A stretch of DNA of 60,000 nt from Nymphaea colorata (lineage: Eukaryota > Streptophyta > Magnoliopsida > Nymphaeales > Nymphaeaceae), in the NCBI RefSeq assembly GCF_008831285.2, contig NC_045148.1:11142183-11202182 (forward strand), read 5' to 3'. Made by a program: the position numbers and the translations under genes. Numbering within the stretch: the stretch's first letter is position 1; each line of letters begins with the position of its first letter. Of the stretch, positions 38,601 to 53,600 are shown one piece after another. The notes beneath the pieces were generated by a model, which was not told the origin of the DNA, ran no database searches, and saw nothing but the letters and a program-made list of their open reading frames with translations.

Positions 38601-41600
38601 ACTTTTCCATGGCTTATCACATGTCCTAGATAAGCAATCCTGATTGTACCGAAGACGCACTTCAAAAACGTGGCGTGCAGTTGATGTTGTTGCAGCACTG
38701 TTAGTACTACTTGCAGTTGTCTGAGATGCTCCTGTTCATCCTTGCTGTAAATTAGAATATCGTCAAGGAATACCAAGACAAACAGTCGTAAGAAGGGGCA
38801 AAACAAATCATTCATCAGTGACTAAAAGGTGGAGGGTGCGTTCATCAGCCCAAAGGGCATGACAGTGAATTCGTGGTGGGGTATGGAAGGCAGTTTTCGG
38901 AATGTCCTTCACAACTCGGATTTGGTGGTAGCCCGAGTGCAAATTGAGTTTAGAAAATGTGCATGCCCCATGTAGTTCATCTAGCAAGTCCTCCACAATA
39001 GGTATCAGATATCTATCTTTAATGGTAATGGCTTTTAGCGCATGATAGTGCACATAGAACCGCCAACTTCTGTCTTTCTTTTTAACCAATAAGGCCGACG
39101 ATGCAAAGGGGCTCCAACTCAGCTGAATAACTCCTGTTTTCAACATCTCTGTACTAGCTGCTCGAGCGTTCGTCGCTGCACACGACTGTAGCGATAAGGT
39201 CGGGACTTGACTGGTTCAGACCCTAGCTGTAACTCAATTCGATGCTTGTGATTTCGTGCAGGTGGCAGCGCAGCTGGCGTTCTAAAGACTGGCTGAAACT
39301 TGTTCAACAGTTCCTCTAGTGTTCTTCGGTACTCTTTTGACCTGCACTGACTATCTGTTTTAGCATACGATGGTACTTGCGTTGAGAGCAAAAGAAAGGA
39401 GGCAGTTGGTCCTTTCATCAGACGGGCAGCCAAGGCTTCAACACAAGGTCGTTTAGGGGTCGCTTCGAGTGTAATTGGTTCGTTTGCACCCCCCCCCTCC
39501 CCCTCTAAACTGCATCTTCATGCCATGAAGTCCCATACGACCTCTCCAATGTCACGCAGCCACTGGATGCCTAGTGCCAAGTCAGCACCTGCCATGGCCA
39601 GAATATATAGCTGCGTGGAAAATTGAAGACTCTCTATCTCCAACGTCTCTAGATGGCACTTGCCTGTGCATTTCAATGTATTGCCATCGCCTACCACGAC
39701 GTCAAACACCGGTTGTGTTTCCATGTTGCATCCTAGGGCTTGAGCTGACTTCTCGCAAATGAAATTGTGAGTCGATCTCGTGTCTATCAATATACTAACC
39801 TTTCGGCCACACAATTTATCTTTGACGTGCATCAAGTGAGGAACTTCATCACCAGCAAGAGCATGCAACGATATTTCTGGTGTCATCTCCCCTTCAGTGA
39901 CTAAGGGACAATCCTCGCCAACTTTTGGTGGATCGCCCTCTTCTTCTACGCGATACGTATGTAGTCTCTTGCAGTTATGCCGTGGTACCCATGGACGATC
40001 ACAGTGAAAACATATGCCCTGACGCCTCTTTTCTTTTATTTGCTCAGGCGTTAGATGCCTCACGAACTGCGGAGGCATGTTGCCACGCTCGTTTCTCCCT
40101 GCTGCATAAGGGGAAGCTTCACACTTCATCGGTTCACGCTGACCGCTCCTAGCATCCGACCAGTTCCTAACAATAGTGTGCCTGCCTGTGATGTGCAGCG
40201 ACCGGTATTTCTCATCCACCGTGTGAGCAATTTCAAAGCAATATAACACATTGATCACAATTTTTCGCTTAGGAAATGAATGCCTGTGACTGTTAGAATG
40301 TACGATTCCCTGAGTTTAGTGGTCTGGCATTTGTGCCTCTTCTTGCCATGTGATGCACTTGAAAATGGGCTGCTGGCAAGCTTTTTATTTATCTCCCTCG
40401 TTTTCATTAACTGGTTCATATTCAGATATTTAATTTTGATGCATATGATAAATATTTTAGAAATATTTATATTTTATACTATATATAAGTTGCAGTCATT
40501 TATACTGATCATTGATCTACTAATGGAATTTAGAACATTGCGTGATGTTAACAAATGAGCATTGTGGCAACATCTTTTTTTATCACAATTTCGAATTTGA
40601 AAGCTTGATGTTAATGTTGATGGTCATTTATGATAATTTCATTTGTCATTTGTATAAAAGTTTATTGCATGGTGTACAAGATTGTAAGTTTGTTTCTTGA
40701 TTGGTTATGTGACTCATGCATGTTATACTGATCATTATTCATTGATATGTTTATGTATGACATTTTTCCATCAAAAGTTTTTTTTTCTCATTTGTCCTAT
40801 TCTTTTTCTGTTTTTTTGAAATTATTTTGAAAAGCAAATTTACAATTTCTTTGCATTATGTTATGTATCGAACTGTTGGCTTGATCTGTACAGGTTATGC
40901 GATGCACTTTTAAAACATCGACTTTTAGATTCTAGAACATAGAATTTGAGACCTATTAGTTGATATTTAGGAAACTAAAGGATTTTGCATGCTCTAAAGC
41001 ATCACAAAACAGTGATGTTAAATTCTAAACTTTCTCTCTTTAACTTTAAACATTAATTGTTCAACTTTATTCATTTGCTCTTCCAAAATTTTTGTTATTG
41101 AATATTTGATGTGTAATAAGAATAATAGAAAGAATGATACACCTCTCGTGTCATCTTATAAACTTTGGTTTTAATCACTAAATGGATGGTGCTCCCATTT
41201 GCGGATATCTTGCCTAAAAAAGGTTACTTCCTGTCTTTCGTTTGAAGAAATTAGGCTGGAAATTTGTTGATGTTATCTGGGAGAACAGAATTTGGTTATG
41301 TGACTGCCAAGGCTATTGTAGAAAATAAGGAAGTTAAGATTTTATTTTGTCATGCTTTTGATTCATATTTGACACTTTGAACATATGAATGAGTGATCGT
41401 ATGGTTGAAATATAATGAGCAAGGCTGGGAGGGCAGTGAATGTTCTTTATGCAAACAGTTGCCGAAGTGGAGTGCTATTTGTTCCATCCACATCTGTTGT
41501 CAGCAGGCAGTTTGTCAGCTACGACACACGGACACTTCGAAATAGGCCGCATACCCGTGTTGACACGTCGACACGCCGATCCCGACACGGGACACGGCAT

Positions 41601-44600
41601 GTCTTTTTAAATTCCAAATTCAGTTTAGAACTTAGACAAACATGAGATTCTTTAGGAAAACAGAGATTTTGGAATTTAAAAAGCATTGTCTTCATGCATA
41701 AACTTGTATAAACTTGCATAAACTTATATGTTTTTTGCACCTTTTATTATTTTTAATGTTCTTTTTTTGTTTTAGTGTCCGTACCCACATCCCCGTACCC
41801 GTATTGTACCTGCTCCCGTGTGACATAGTTTCTCAGGATATCCAATACTTCAGGTGCTGTAATGCATCTATATCATGTCAAAATCCGATATTGCGTTGAT
41901 GTGTAGTATGAACGAAGGGAAAAGAAAAAAAAAATAGTATGCTGTTATACTTTTCATAAAGCAGTCCATAGGCTGTGTTTTGTCATATGTTATATCTATC
42001 TTATATCTATGTAGGCTGTGTTTTGTCATATGTTATATCTATCTTATATCTATGCCATTTCATATTGATTGTAATGCGACAAGCTGTATTTTGGTAAGAA
42101 CAGATCATCTCCGAGCAATCATCATGCTATAATACAACTTCTGGATCCTTTAATGTGTGATTCTAACCAACTTTTATGTCTAATGGTAATCTCAGGGTAG
42201 GATTATCTCTTTTTGTCTTGAGCTGCTGCTACACTGATTTCATTATTGTTTGCATCTGAATCTTTGTTGCTGTATTTATCATTTTTGCGACATTTACTAG
42301 AATGCGGATGAACTTTTCATCATGCATCTGATACTTGTTTTATATCTCCAGTTAAATGTTTCGTGATCTCCTGCAGGTGTCACTAGATCTTGTTAAGAGT
42401 TTGTATGCCAAGTTCATTGACTGGGATGAGGAGATGTATGATCATGAAACTTGTACTCCTGCTCATGCAACCAAGTAAGTTTAGCTTTTCTTGAAAGAAG
42501 CTGAGTATCCAGTTTTTTTCTGGTTTTAATTAAGTGTTCCCATTCAAATGAATTCTATCACTCCCCAATTTGAAGGACTTATTGCATGGACGTATGTAAA
42601 CTATGCATTTGACTACGAGTCACCTTCAAGGCTAACCACCATGTCTGAAAGAAAACTTCCATCTTTCAGTAGCAAAAGAAGCTTCTCAATAGTGAACCAA
42701 GCCAACGCTGGATTGAGCTTTTTTGCTCAGACCATGCTGGCCTTGGCATGAACCTATGGATAATCTGTATGTTGATAACATACATGAAGCATCATTTCTA
42801 TTATCACATACTAGCTTAGAACACATCTTGAAGAAGGTCCTAAGCAGAATACTTTTGAAGAAATCTGTGAGAAGTGCTTGGGGTCTAGGATGAGCCTCTG
42901 TAATGATTTGGATGGAAGATTGGTCCACTGTTCTCAACAGGCTATGGAGTTTAAGGAAATGCTATATGTTTATGGTTATCCTTTTTTATATCTTAAAGTT
43001 TTTCCACATACTGTGCCTATGAATCTGAATTCTGGAAATTGACTCTGATTGCTATTTTTAGTACAGGGATAAGTGAAGACTTGGGACAAATTGAATATAT
43101 TTTGACAGATAAAACTGGGACTCTAACAGAAAACAAAATGATGTTTAGACGGTGTTGCATAAGCGGTGTCTTCTATGGAAATGACAATGGAGATGCTTTG
43201 AAAGGTAGATTTCTCTTGTTCTTAGCTTGCCTGAACCTCGTTGGTAAATTAAGGTGATTTAGGACCTTAGGTCATGTAGTGTTTGGTTTTTCCTTGGTTA
43301 AGTTTAATCATTTGATCTTCTGGGCAATGGAAGTGGTTGCTCTTTGTGTCAATGCTCACCTAGTAATTCAGAGTAATTCCCAACACATCTGTGAAGGAAA
43401 GAAACAGAGCACTTGGTACTAGCACTTCTGCCTTTCCTGGTATTGGTTGAAAGCAGCTGCTGCCTTTTATGGTGTTGTTTGAAATTGGAGCTGTTGGATA
43501 CAGCAGGGAAAAATTTGAACTAGCTTAATAATCATTCATCTTTATGTCACTTGTTTTTAAAATTTTCTTCTAACTAATCTTTCTTCATAGCTCTGTAACG
43601 TGTTTATGAGGCTACTGCAAAGGGGTCCCTAGCAGCCATAACAAGGGATACATGATACAGTTCTTCATTCATCCTATTTTTCTCTGTCTTTCTCCAAATT
43701 AGACATGGAGGTGCAAGAAAGGTCTACAACATACTGCTGCTAAATTTATGCATCATGGGCCCAGCTTGGAGTGCTGAAAGGAAATAACTGTTCCGAACAA
43801 ATGATACTGACAAATTTTGATGTCAAAATAATAAAGTGATACTTTACGTCAAATGTAAAATAGCGGGACAAAGTGGCATGTAAAAACTGACATGAAAACT
43901 AACAGTTGAAAGTAAGGAAATGAAAGCTGTATATAGGCAGAATAGACCAGCTTACAAAAATTAATTATGGATGTCCTCCAAACTATTCTAGTGGTACATA
44001 CAAGCATGATGTAACCCAAGCTTGTTTGTTTTGAGCTTGGCTCCAAAAGGTCCTAAACTCTTATGATAGGGCGAAGCTTAAGACAAGTTTGTGCACCATA
44101 TGCTGCATAGCATCAACCTAGGTCACACAGGTGCGGGTAAGTGGTGCGGATGCGGCGTGCAGGTGCAACAATTCTCAAAAACTCTTGGGATGCAGGTGTG
44201 ATGAGGTTATGTATATATATCTCGAGAGAGGGAGAGAGAGATGCATGTTATACATACACTTAATGTTTACTTGGGAGAAACCGCCTCTGACATAAAACCC
44301 GAAAAGCCAAACCCTTATGTCTCTGTGGTTTTGGCCCTTATAATAAATTGGGTTTTGATCATGTTATAGAAGTTTTTGAAGTTTGCAAATACCTCTGATT
44401 TATGTTGGAGAAAATAAACCCAAGTATGTCTAGAAAAATCATCAACAAAGATCACATAATACAACAATCATTCTTTAGACATAATAGGAGCGGGTCCCCA
44501 CACATCCGAATGCACTAACTCAAAAGGCATTTGGGTAACAAATTTTCTATTATCAAAAGGTAAGACTTTCATTTTTGCTTTCGATACAATCTTTACAACA

Positions 44601-47600
44601 AAAGTTCTTTTGACAATGCTTTTCCATGTAAGGAAGATGAGACTTTTTTTGGATTTGAATGTCCAAGTCTTTGGTGCCAAGTTTGAATGTCACATTCTTT
44701 GATCATGTTGCATGAAGGTCTTGAAAGGTCCAAAATTCTATGTAGTAAAAATCATTTGTTTTAAAACCTTCCCCAATCGTCTTCTTGAATAAACGGTCTT
44801 GTATCAAACATTTATATTGTGAGAAAATTATATCAAAACCAAGGTCAACTATTTGTGAAACGGATAATAAATTTAAGTTTAATTTAGGAATACATCTTAC
44901 TTAGGTAGTTTTAAAATTTTGGATTCAAAAGTTTGATCAAGGTTTCCAATAAAATCAATTTCAAGAGATGTTCCATCGGCCGTTTTCACAAAAGGATATG
45001 AATCATTTTTAGTGCATTCGGTGAGAAGGGATCCACAAGGAGTCATATGAAAAAATGCACCCGAATCAATAATCCAAAAATACTTACTTGATGAAGTAGA
45101 TGCCACGGTAGCTCCCAAAGTTGAAGGTGTGTTTCCTCCCTTAAGTAATGGTTGAATGGCTTCAATGAGCTTAGGTTGAAGAGCACTTATGAGTTGGTCA
45201 AGTTGAAAGCAGCTTGGTTCTTTCTTTTCTTCTTGAATGTGAGCTGCCACATTACTTCTCTTGTCAAAATTTCGTAATTTTGGACACTTGGGTTTCGTGT
45301 GTCTTTCCTTTTGACAATGATAACAAATAATTCTTCTTCTTTCTCCTTCATTTGTTTGATTGAAGTGTGGAGGTCTATATGGCTTCAAGTAGGCCCCTGG
45401 CACAGTTGTGGGCCTTGTGGCAAAAACATTGTTGGCCTTTTCTCTATCAAGGCAAAGTCAATTTTCTTCCATTTGAAGTTCCGCAATGGCCTCATTCATG
45501 GATGGTGTTTTAGAACGATGGAGCAAAGAGGTTTTAACACCATGAAATTCTGTTCTAAGGCCTATGACAAACTTATAAAATTTGTCACGTTGAATTTGCC
45601 TTTCCCTAAGTATAAGATCTTTTGCATCAACCCAATGTGGTTCAAAGATGCTTAATTCATCATATAATTGATCTATCTCAGCGACATAATCTTTAATAAA
45701 TCTTTCACCTTGCTGAAGGTTGTGAAGGTAATAGATCTATCACCTTGCTGAACCTTGAGTTGAATATTATGCATATAATCAACATCTCTCACGGTATGGG
45801 TTTTCTTTAGATATTCTCAAGTCTCTTGAGCATAATTTAATTTAGAAATCTGTCCACTATTGACATTGTCAACACAAGTCAATATCCATGTGATAATCTT
45901 GTGATGACCTACACTTTATTCTTCCTATTTCTTGTTGTATTCAGCCACAACTTTCTCTTTTTCTGTTTCATCCAATTCCACAGCCCTTCCATTTAGTCAA
46001 TATCCATGTGATAATCTTGTGATGACCTACACTTCATTCTTCCTATTTCTTGTTGTATTCAGCCACAACTTTCTCTTTTTCTGTTTCATCCAATTCCACA
46101 GCCCTTCCATCAGCAACTTTTGTTAAGACTAGTTGTGGTTCAATTTTTGTTCCATCAACTAGTCTCCAAAGGCTTTTACTACGAATAAAATGTGCCATAA
46201 TTCTAGTCCATTGGATATAGTTTGTTGACGAAAGTTTGGGAAATGGAAGAGAAGAGATTTCGTCTTCTATTTAGCTCAATCACAAGGAAAGTCCACTTAC
46301 AAGTTATGAAGAAATTTGCTGCCACGTGAAGAAAGCTCCACCGCGTGAAGAAAATCACAGCAACAATGGAGAAACAGTCACACTTTCAGCTGCCACGGAA
46401 GCTTGATATGATTAGCTCAATACCGTCACGAAGATCACCTTGAAACCACAAGAAATAGTTGCCAAGAACCAGCAAGAAGGACAGTACCTTCTTGAGTCAA
46501 ACCTTAGCCAGTAATATAACAAACACTTGGAGTGCTTCACAGCTCGAAAGCGAGAGTGCGAGTCGATTCTTCAATCTTTGGAAGACAGCAAATCGAATAG
46601 CCAAAACAAGGCTCTGGTACCATGCAAATCAGGCCCAATCAAGGCAAAATGCTTCAAGAGGTACACCCTTGAAGCTTCCACCAACTTTAGTAAGTAGCAT
46701 TCAATAGACCTCAAACAAGAGGAGAAGAAAATATATTCATCACAACAAAAGATACAAGAGAAGGCTAAAAAGCCGTAGCAAAACAAGGTACAATAGTCCC
46801 TTACTTATAATACAAGGAAAGGAGAAGAGAAAGAAGGGAGATGGCTGTTGGGCCATCTCCAACGGCTAGAAATCTAGCCGTTGGAGACTGGTCCAACAGC
46901 TAGTTGTGCTAATATATGTAATATACATACATATAAAGTTATAAACTATGTCACACGAACACTTCAAAATAGGCCGCACACCTGTGTCGACAGAGCGATC
47001 CCGACACGGGACACGGTAGGTCTTTCTAAATTCCAAATTCAGTTTAGAACTTAGACCAACATGAGATTCTTTGGGGAAACAGAGATTTTGGAATTTAAAA
47101 ACTTATATGTTTTTTTGCATCCTTTATGATTTTTAATGTTCTTTTTTCATTTTATCTTTTTTTAGAATATAATATTTGCCGTCTCCACGTATCCCACAAT
47201 TGTGAAAATTGCCGTGTCTGCACCCGTTTCCCCGCACCCATGTGACTTAGCATATAAATATATATATAGATAGGAGTACATACATTCTAACAACATTATG
47301 TGTTGTTGGTTTTAACACTGTTAACGCATATTTTTCTGATGTTGGATGCGGCTTCCAAGAGTTTCTAAAATCTAAACTAAAAAAGGCATTTTCAGATGTT
47401 GAGCTGCTCCATGCCTGTACTAGCAATAATACTGATGTCATCAGATTCCTTGTCGTTATGACGGTGTGTAATACTGTCATACCTCTCAAAAGGTGCTGCT
47501 ATAACCTTCTTCCCTATTTAATGTTTCTTAGTTCTCTTAGTTATGTAACTGAATTTTTGTTCCTACTTATCACTTGAATTATTTCAGCCAAGACGGATCC

Positions 47601-50600
47601 GTGTCATACAAGGCTCAATCACAGGATGAGGAGGCTCTTGTCCATGCAGCAGCTCAGTTGCAAATGGTTTTCTTTAACAGAATGGGAAATATACTTTGTA
47701 AGAACTAGCCCTTTGCATCACATTGATTTCTTTCTTCTAGTTTCTGAGATTTGCTTGATAATAACTATCTACTGGGTCTCTGGCCTGCAGATATCAATTT
47801 TAATGGTGCAGTCATTCAATATGAGATATTGGACATCCTTGAGTTTACGTCTGATAGGAAACGAATGTCGGTAGTGGCAAAGGATTGTCAAAGTGGGAAC
47901 ATAGTCCTCCTGTCAAAAGGAGCAGATGAGGCAATTCTTCCATATGCATGTTCTGGTATAATAAATTGAACATAGATGCCCTGGTCTTTTGAATTACAAT
48001 TTTCTAAAATGTTTTTCTCATTCTTATTTCCTGTATTCAAACTGCTGAAGTCAGTCCTGTCATTAAGCTGGTAACCTTTGTAAGTTTCAGAACTTTGTCC
48101 TCCGAAACTATGTCCTCTGCTGGTCCATGGTCTTTTTTGTCCAACAAGATTTGATAACCTTTTCTGTTATTATACTCACTGAAATTTCAGTAGATGCTCT
48201 TATGCACTGCCCCTACATTGACATTTTGTGTGATCACATTGTTTTCTGTATGTAATTTAACTTGTGTATTGGGGAAAAAGTATTTGTAATATAGTGTATT
48301 GAATACAAAAGAATGGTGTAAGAAGCAAGGACAATGAAAAGTTAAATGTAATTTGTTTAGGCTGTATTTCAGGGAAAATGTAATTCAACTGATGCCTTGA
48401 AACTTGAAGGCTAAACTTTGGGTCAAGTGCTCTCTAACTTAATATGTAGGCACTCTGTATAAGTAAGGTAATGAAGAGCTACTTTTTATTTTTCTCGTCT
48501 ATACTTAAGGGAAACTGTTACTGGGAAGTGTTATTTATGAAAATTAAAACTTTGGACAGAGTGCAACCTAACCTGTGCAGCCTTTGCTCCATAGAGAGAG
48601 CAGCCTAGAAATTTTTATGAATCTAATATATTGGTTAGAAACATAAGTTTCATATGCCCATATTAAAAAAAAATAAATGTACTTTTTCATATCTTATATA
48701 AGGTTAGTTCTTTGTTAATCTGATATAAGTTTGTTCTTTGTTAAGTATGAGTCTGTTCTTTCTTCTTTGCTGCAAAAAATAGTAATTCTTACACTTACTT
48801 CATTAGGTTAAATAGCAAGTGCTTCATTTTTAGCATTTCTAATCACCTTATTTTTCTGTGTTTGCACCTTTTAAGATATTTAGGTAGTTTTGTAATTGAT
48901 GTTGCATGAGACATGAGGGACGAAAAGGTGAAAATGTTAGTAGGGGAAACTGATAGGAAAGCATAGTTTCTCTAGTTCATCCTCTTAAATGTGGAAAAAA
49001 CAAGTTATCTATAGAATTGGGAAGAAAAGCAAGCCTGAATTCTGTGCCTACCGAAGAGGATGCACCTCTTGTTTATCATGGCATCACCTTGTAGTCATTT
49101 GAGAGATGGTGGTGCTTTTTCCATTTTAGGAACTTGGAAGTTGGATATCCATTCTATATTAGTCTTGAATATTATTGGCTTATGAATTTTGATTTTGTGC
49201 AACTCAAGAGTAGAAATTCTGTTTCCGTCTAACTTCTTTCTCAACTTTTTGGCTTAGATAACTTGTTGTACTTTCAATTGATGTTGCTACTGTTCATTAT
49301 ATTCTAGAACTTCCTCCATGAATTATTGAAAGATTGATGATGCATAATGTTAGGGACTTTTGAAGTGGCTCTTTATCTTCACTTCCAGTTTAATATATAT
49401 AGTTGGTATGTAGACATGATAGCACGTTGTCCATATGTACATTAGGGCAATAACGTGATTTTTAATGAAAAAATTGCTTCAAAACTGGAAACACTCAGGG
49501 CAACAAGTAAGGGATTATGTTGAAGCCGTGGAGTGCTATGCACAATTAGGGTTGCGAACGCTTTGCTTGGCATGGCGAGAATTATCAGAAGATGAATATA
49601 GAGAATGGTCTGTGTTGTTTAAAGAGGCTAATACTTCTCTAGTTGACAGGGAGGTGAGCTGTTTAGTTTTGAGATTTTGATTTTTCTTTACTTTTTGGTT
49701 TCTGCTCAAGTGATTCTTTCTGATTGAACTCTGGCTTTGGTGAAATGTTTGAGTTGTATAATGAAGTTGTAAAGTTTGTCAATGCATGCAAATCATTCTC
49801 TTTAGTGGAGAAGTGCTGAAGTTTGCCAACGTTTGGAACACAGTCTTGAGGTTCTTGGGGTTGCTGCAATAGAAGACCGTCTGCAGGTGATTCTCTTTTT
49901 CCTCCTCTGGTGGGTATTGTTTCATGCAATAGCTTGCCTTCTGGTTTGACTTAAGTAGATTGTCTTCTTTTTTTTTTGGATGCCATTGCAGGAAGGTGTT
50001 CCTGAAACAATCGATCTGCTTCGGAAGGCTGGAATCAACTTTTGGATGCTTACTGGTGATAAACAAAATACAGCCATTCAGATAGCGCTTTCTTGCAACC
50101 TAATTTCTCCTGGTTAGTCATGCTTCATTCTTCTTTTCTCATGAGCCCAGGTCACTTTGTCTCGTCAAGGCAGATTGTTACAAGGAGCTGAAACATTTTG
50201 TCTTGTTATTATTTGAATAACTTTCATAAAGAAAATTAATAATCTTTCATAATATAAGATCATGAATTTCCTTCTGTGTGCAAGCTGTATGTGAATGATT
50301 ATGTTATTGATAAATGATTAAACAACTTTATTTAGTTTTGGGGTATCTTCTGAGACAGACAATATTTCTGGCTGAAAATGGGATAACATTGGTAAGATAG
50401 TAGTGGCCGTGACCATTTGATCATGGTTGATTGGACTATGATATATGTAATTCTCAATTTAAAACAGTCATATGATCGAATATGTTAAGAAATAGGGTAC
50501 ATGTATGCATATATTACTTATTTTTATGTATGAACATTACATATATAAATATAAGCTGATAATATATTATTGATAGGTCGTCTCTTTTAGGCTTTATTCT

Positions 50601-53600
50601 TTATTATTTTTGTTGAAGTTGAGGTATTTTTTAGAATATTAAATAACTTGACAGTTCTTTAATTATTTTCACAAAACTTTTCGTTTACATTGTAATTTTG
50701 TTTTTACCCTAATTCTCCCTTAAGTAAGGGTTAGGGTACGTGATGAATAAGAAGTTGGACCTGTTTTCTTCTCTCTCCTTCTCTCACGACAACATGGTAT
50801 CAGAGCCAGCGGCATGATCACTTCAAGCTGCCGGCGACTGGCAGATTTCCGACGATCTCCTCTCCGGTGACTGTCAGGTTTCTAACCCCCCAAACTCTCC
50901 CTTCTTAACAAACACTGAATGATCAAGAGGTGACCTTTGGAATCCACTCTGTGAGACAATATCAGATAGTTTATGAAACCACACACGGGGACTTTGTTTC
51001 AGTCCATATATGGCCTTTCGCAATTTGCACACCTTCCCACACTCCCCCGAACCTCGAAGCCAGGTGGTTGTTGCATATAAACTGTCTCCTCAAGATCGCC
51101 ATACAAGAATGCATTTTTGACATTCAATTGATTTACTTGTTTATTTTTTATTTTTTTTCTCCTTGGTCTAGCTGTTGACTAGTCCCAACGGCTAGTGATA
51201 TCTACCCTCTCCTTTCTTCACTTGTATAAATACCTAACTATTCCTTGTACAAAATAAGCTGTTATGAACAGCAGTTCTTTAGTCATTTGAATAAAGATTA
51301 CTTATTTCCACTTGCCCTTAGTGCCTATTTCTGCTGCATATTTATTTGGTGACTGTTGCAGTCACATTTTCAAAATATTCCTAATCATGCTGAATATATG
51401 CTTTAAGTCCATGCGTCAAATCTCTTGGTGGACACCCATCCTCTAGGGATTGTTTGATTGCCTCAACAATTGATCTGCAGATAAGAATAATGGCATCATG
51501 ATGTGGGTATCCAGATTCAATGAGGGAATACAAAGAGTCACCTCATGAAAAGAGCCACATCCAGCTCACCTAGACCAGATCATGTTCTCAACTCTCAAGT
51601 CTCAACCTCTGATACCATGCTTACGTAGTACAAAACCGAGCATAGAAGATGAGGAGAACTGCTATTGTTTAATTATATATGTTGAACGAAATTATGCTGG
51701 TAGATTGGGGTAGTTATTTGAATTTTTAATGTCATCAGTCCTCCTTTATTATTTCTTTTAGATATGTTGGCATATTTTCTAATTCCTGACTAATCTCTAT
51801 CTAAGAGAGGTTAGTGTTTAATGTAAATTAGTTTTCTCTTCAACTTTTTTCAAGTATCAGAGCGGCTTGAGCCACTTCCTTCTATCTATTTCTTTTCTTC
51901 TCCCTTCAGTCCGTTGCATTGACAGACCAGATTCTGGTCTTAGTTCTCTTTTCTTCCTTCATGCAAGATCAGGGGTCTGATCACATCAATTTCAGTATGT
52001 GGATGTGATCAGAAGCCCTTGATCTTGTTTTGTGTTGTTGCTGGTGGAGACTCAGGCCTGCACAGATGGTGTAGGCATACGTGAGAAAGCTGATAGGAGG
52101 ACTGAGAAAGCTGATATTATGGTTCCTTTTGATAAACTTGCTGATGTTGTTTCTGTTGGACATGATCCTGCTTAGTTCTTGTGCTTTCTATTAGGAACTG
52201 CTTAGTCATCCATAAGCTATCAAATGGTAGTAGAACTTATGTCAGTTAGATCATGCAGAGCCAAAAGGACAGCTTCTGTTAATAAATGGGAGGACAGAAG
52301 ATGAAGTTGCAAGGAGCTTGGAAAGGGTGTTGCTTACAATGCGAATAAGCACCTCAGAGCCTAAGGTGCAACTTTGTCATTTTACATCTCAAGTAATTGC
52401 GTAAATTGTATAATACAAAATTTATGAATGTGAGGAGCCATTTCAAAAAATATGTTTTCACGTTGTCAAATTCACCATTTTTTTTTCTCTTTCAGGGTAT
52501 GACTACCTTATCTGTAACTCATAGATATCCGAATACTTTGAAGTATTCTTTTGCTGCTAATGTATTGTCACTAGGCACACAGTAGAAAATGTATAATTTT
52601 GTCCAAGTTTAAAAGTGTCAGTGGATGCTTTGAGTTCTCTGAAGGATTTAGAATTGGTGTTTTCTGCATCCAGGATGTTGCTTTTGTTATTGATGGTTGG
52701 GCTCTGGAGATTGCACTTAAACATAGACGTGCATCGTTTGCTGAATTGGCTGTTTTATCAAGAACTGCGGTTTGTTGCCGTGTTACTCCATCACAAAAAG
52801 CTCAGGTAAACTGGTTTACTTGCTCCTGTGTGCCTTCTTTTCTCATAGTGCTTCCTTTGTTTTTGCATCTTCTGTTGCACGAGGCAGCCTTCTTCTCTTT
52901 GTGTTGTTCCTATTGTTGGCATACTTTACCGACTGCTGTTGGTGTATTTTACTGAACATCTTGTTACATCTTCGGGTGTAGCCTTCTATGGTTGGGATAC
53001 TTTGTTGAATAATATATTTATGTTTTCTCAAATGTGGGGCTTATCAGCTGTAAATTTGGTCTCAAAGGTTAGTCTTTATGAGAGCCAACATTCTGAAGTT
53101 GTCCAAAGATCACCTCTAATAATTTAACCTCCTGATTGGACTATAATTGGTTTAATTAAACAAGTTTTCGTGAATTAGATATAAGACCACTATTTGTGGT
53201 GGATGAAGGGTGCACGTGACTAAAATTTACAGTGCCTAGGAAAAGAGATGGCACTGACACTTCTTCCATTCTGCTTGGTTTTGAACCATCTTGTGATTAA
53301 CCTTTATCCTCATGACATGGGCGGGTTTATTTTACGGCCATCTGCAGGTCAGGTCCATAAATATCACATCTCATGGGCTGTTGCACTAGTTCCTTTTGAT
53401 CTCTTTCTTGTTTCTGTCTAGACCAAGGGAAAATCTTCCCATCCCTTCTCATCTATTGGGTCACAAAATCGTGGGGTCTCTGTCCACCAGGGACTTCATG
53501 GGGTTGGAACTTGTGACGTGCTGTCAATTTGGCACAGTAGCAAGTTTCTCCTTCCAGTTGAATGGAGTGCTTCTGGGTATTTTCCTGTGGTTAAATCTGC

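Larger units (their letters stand above)
31912..40258 (-). mobile_element. Ty3/gypsy (chromovirus-like) element B in intron 7, 5'-truncated and twice invaded
   Basis: On the minus strand from right to left: gag-protease, RT, RNase H, integrase, a chromodomain-like tail, polypurine tract, and a short 3' LTR. The 5' LTR and gag start are missing beyond 40258. Two later insertions split the integrase region: a hAT-like element (35960-37324) and a 3.0-kb solo LTR (32763-35766). Coding resumes on the far side of each. Frameshifts elsewhere show it is long dead. Confidence 0.85.
44290..47292 (-). mobile_element. Ty1/copia element E in intron 9, 3'-truncated
   Basis: Minus strand: LTR from about 47292 to 46623, primer-binding site at 46610-46622, gag start at 46198, zinc knuckle and protease at 45403-44897, gag-pre-integrase and integrase start at 44680-44300. 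RT, RNase H and the second LTR are missing. A MITE sits in or beside the LTR (46946-47250). Confidence 0.75.

Noticed and set aside
39488-39502. Second polypurine-like tract in element B
   Set aside because: It lies between protease and RT of the same element, where a glycine-rich linker is expected, and no LTR follows it.
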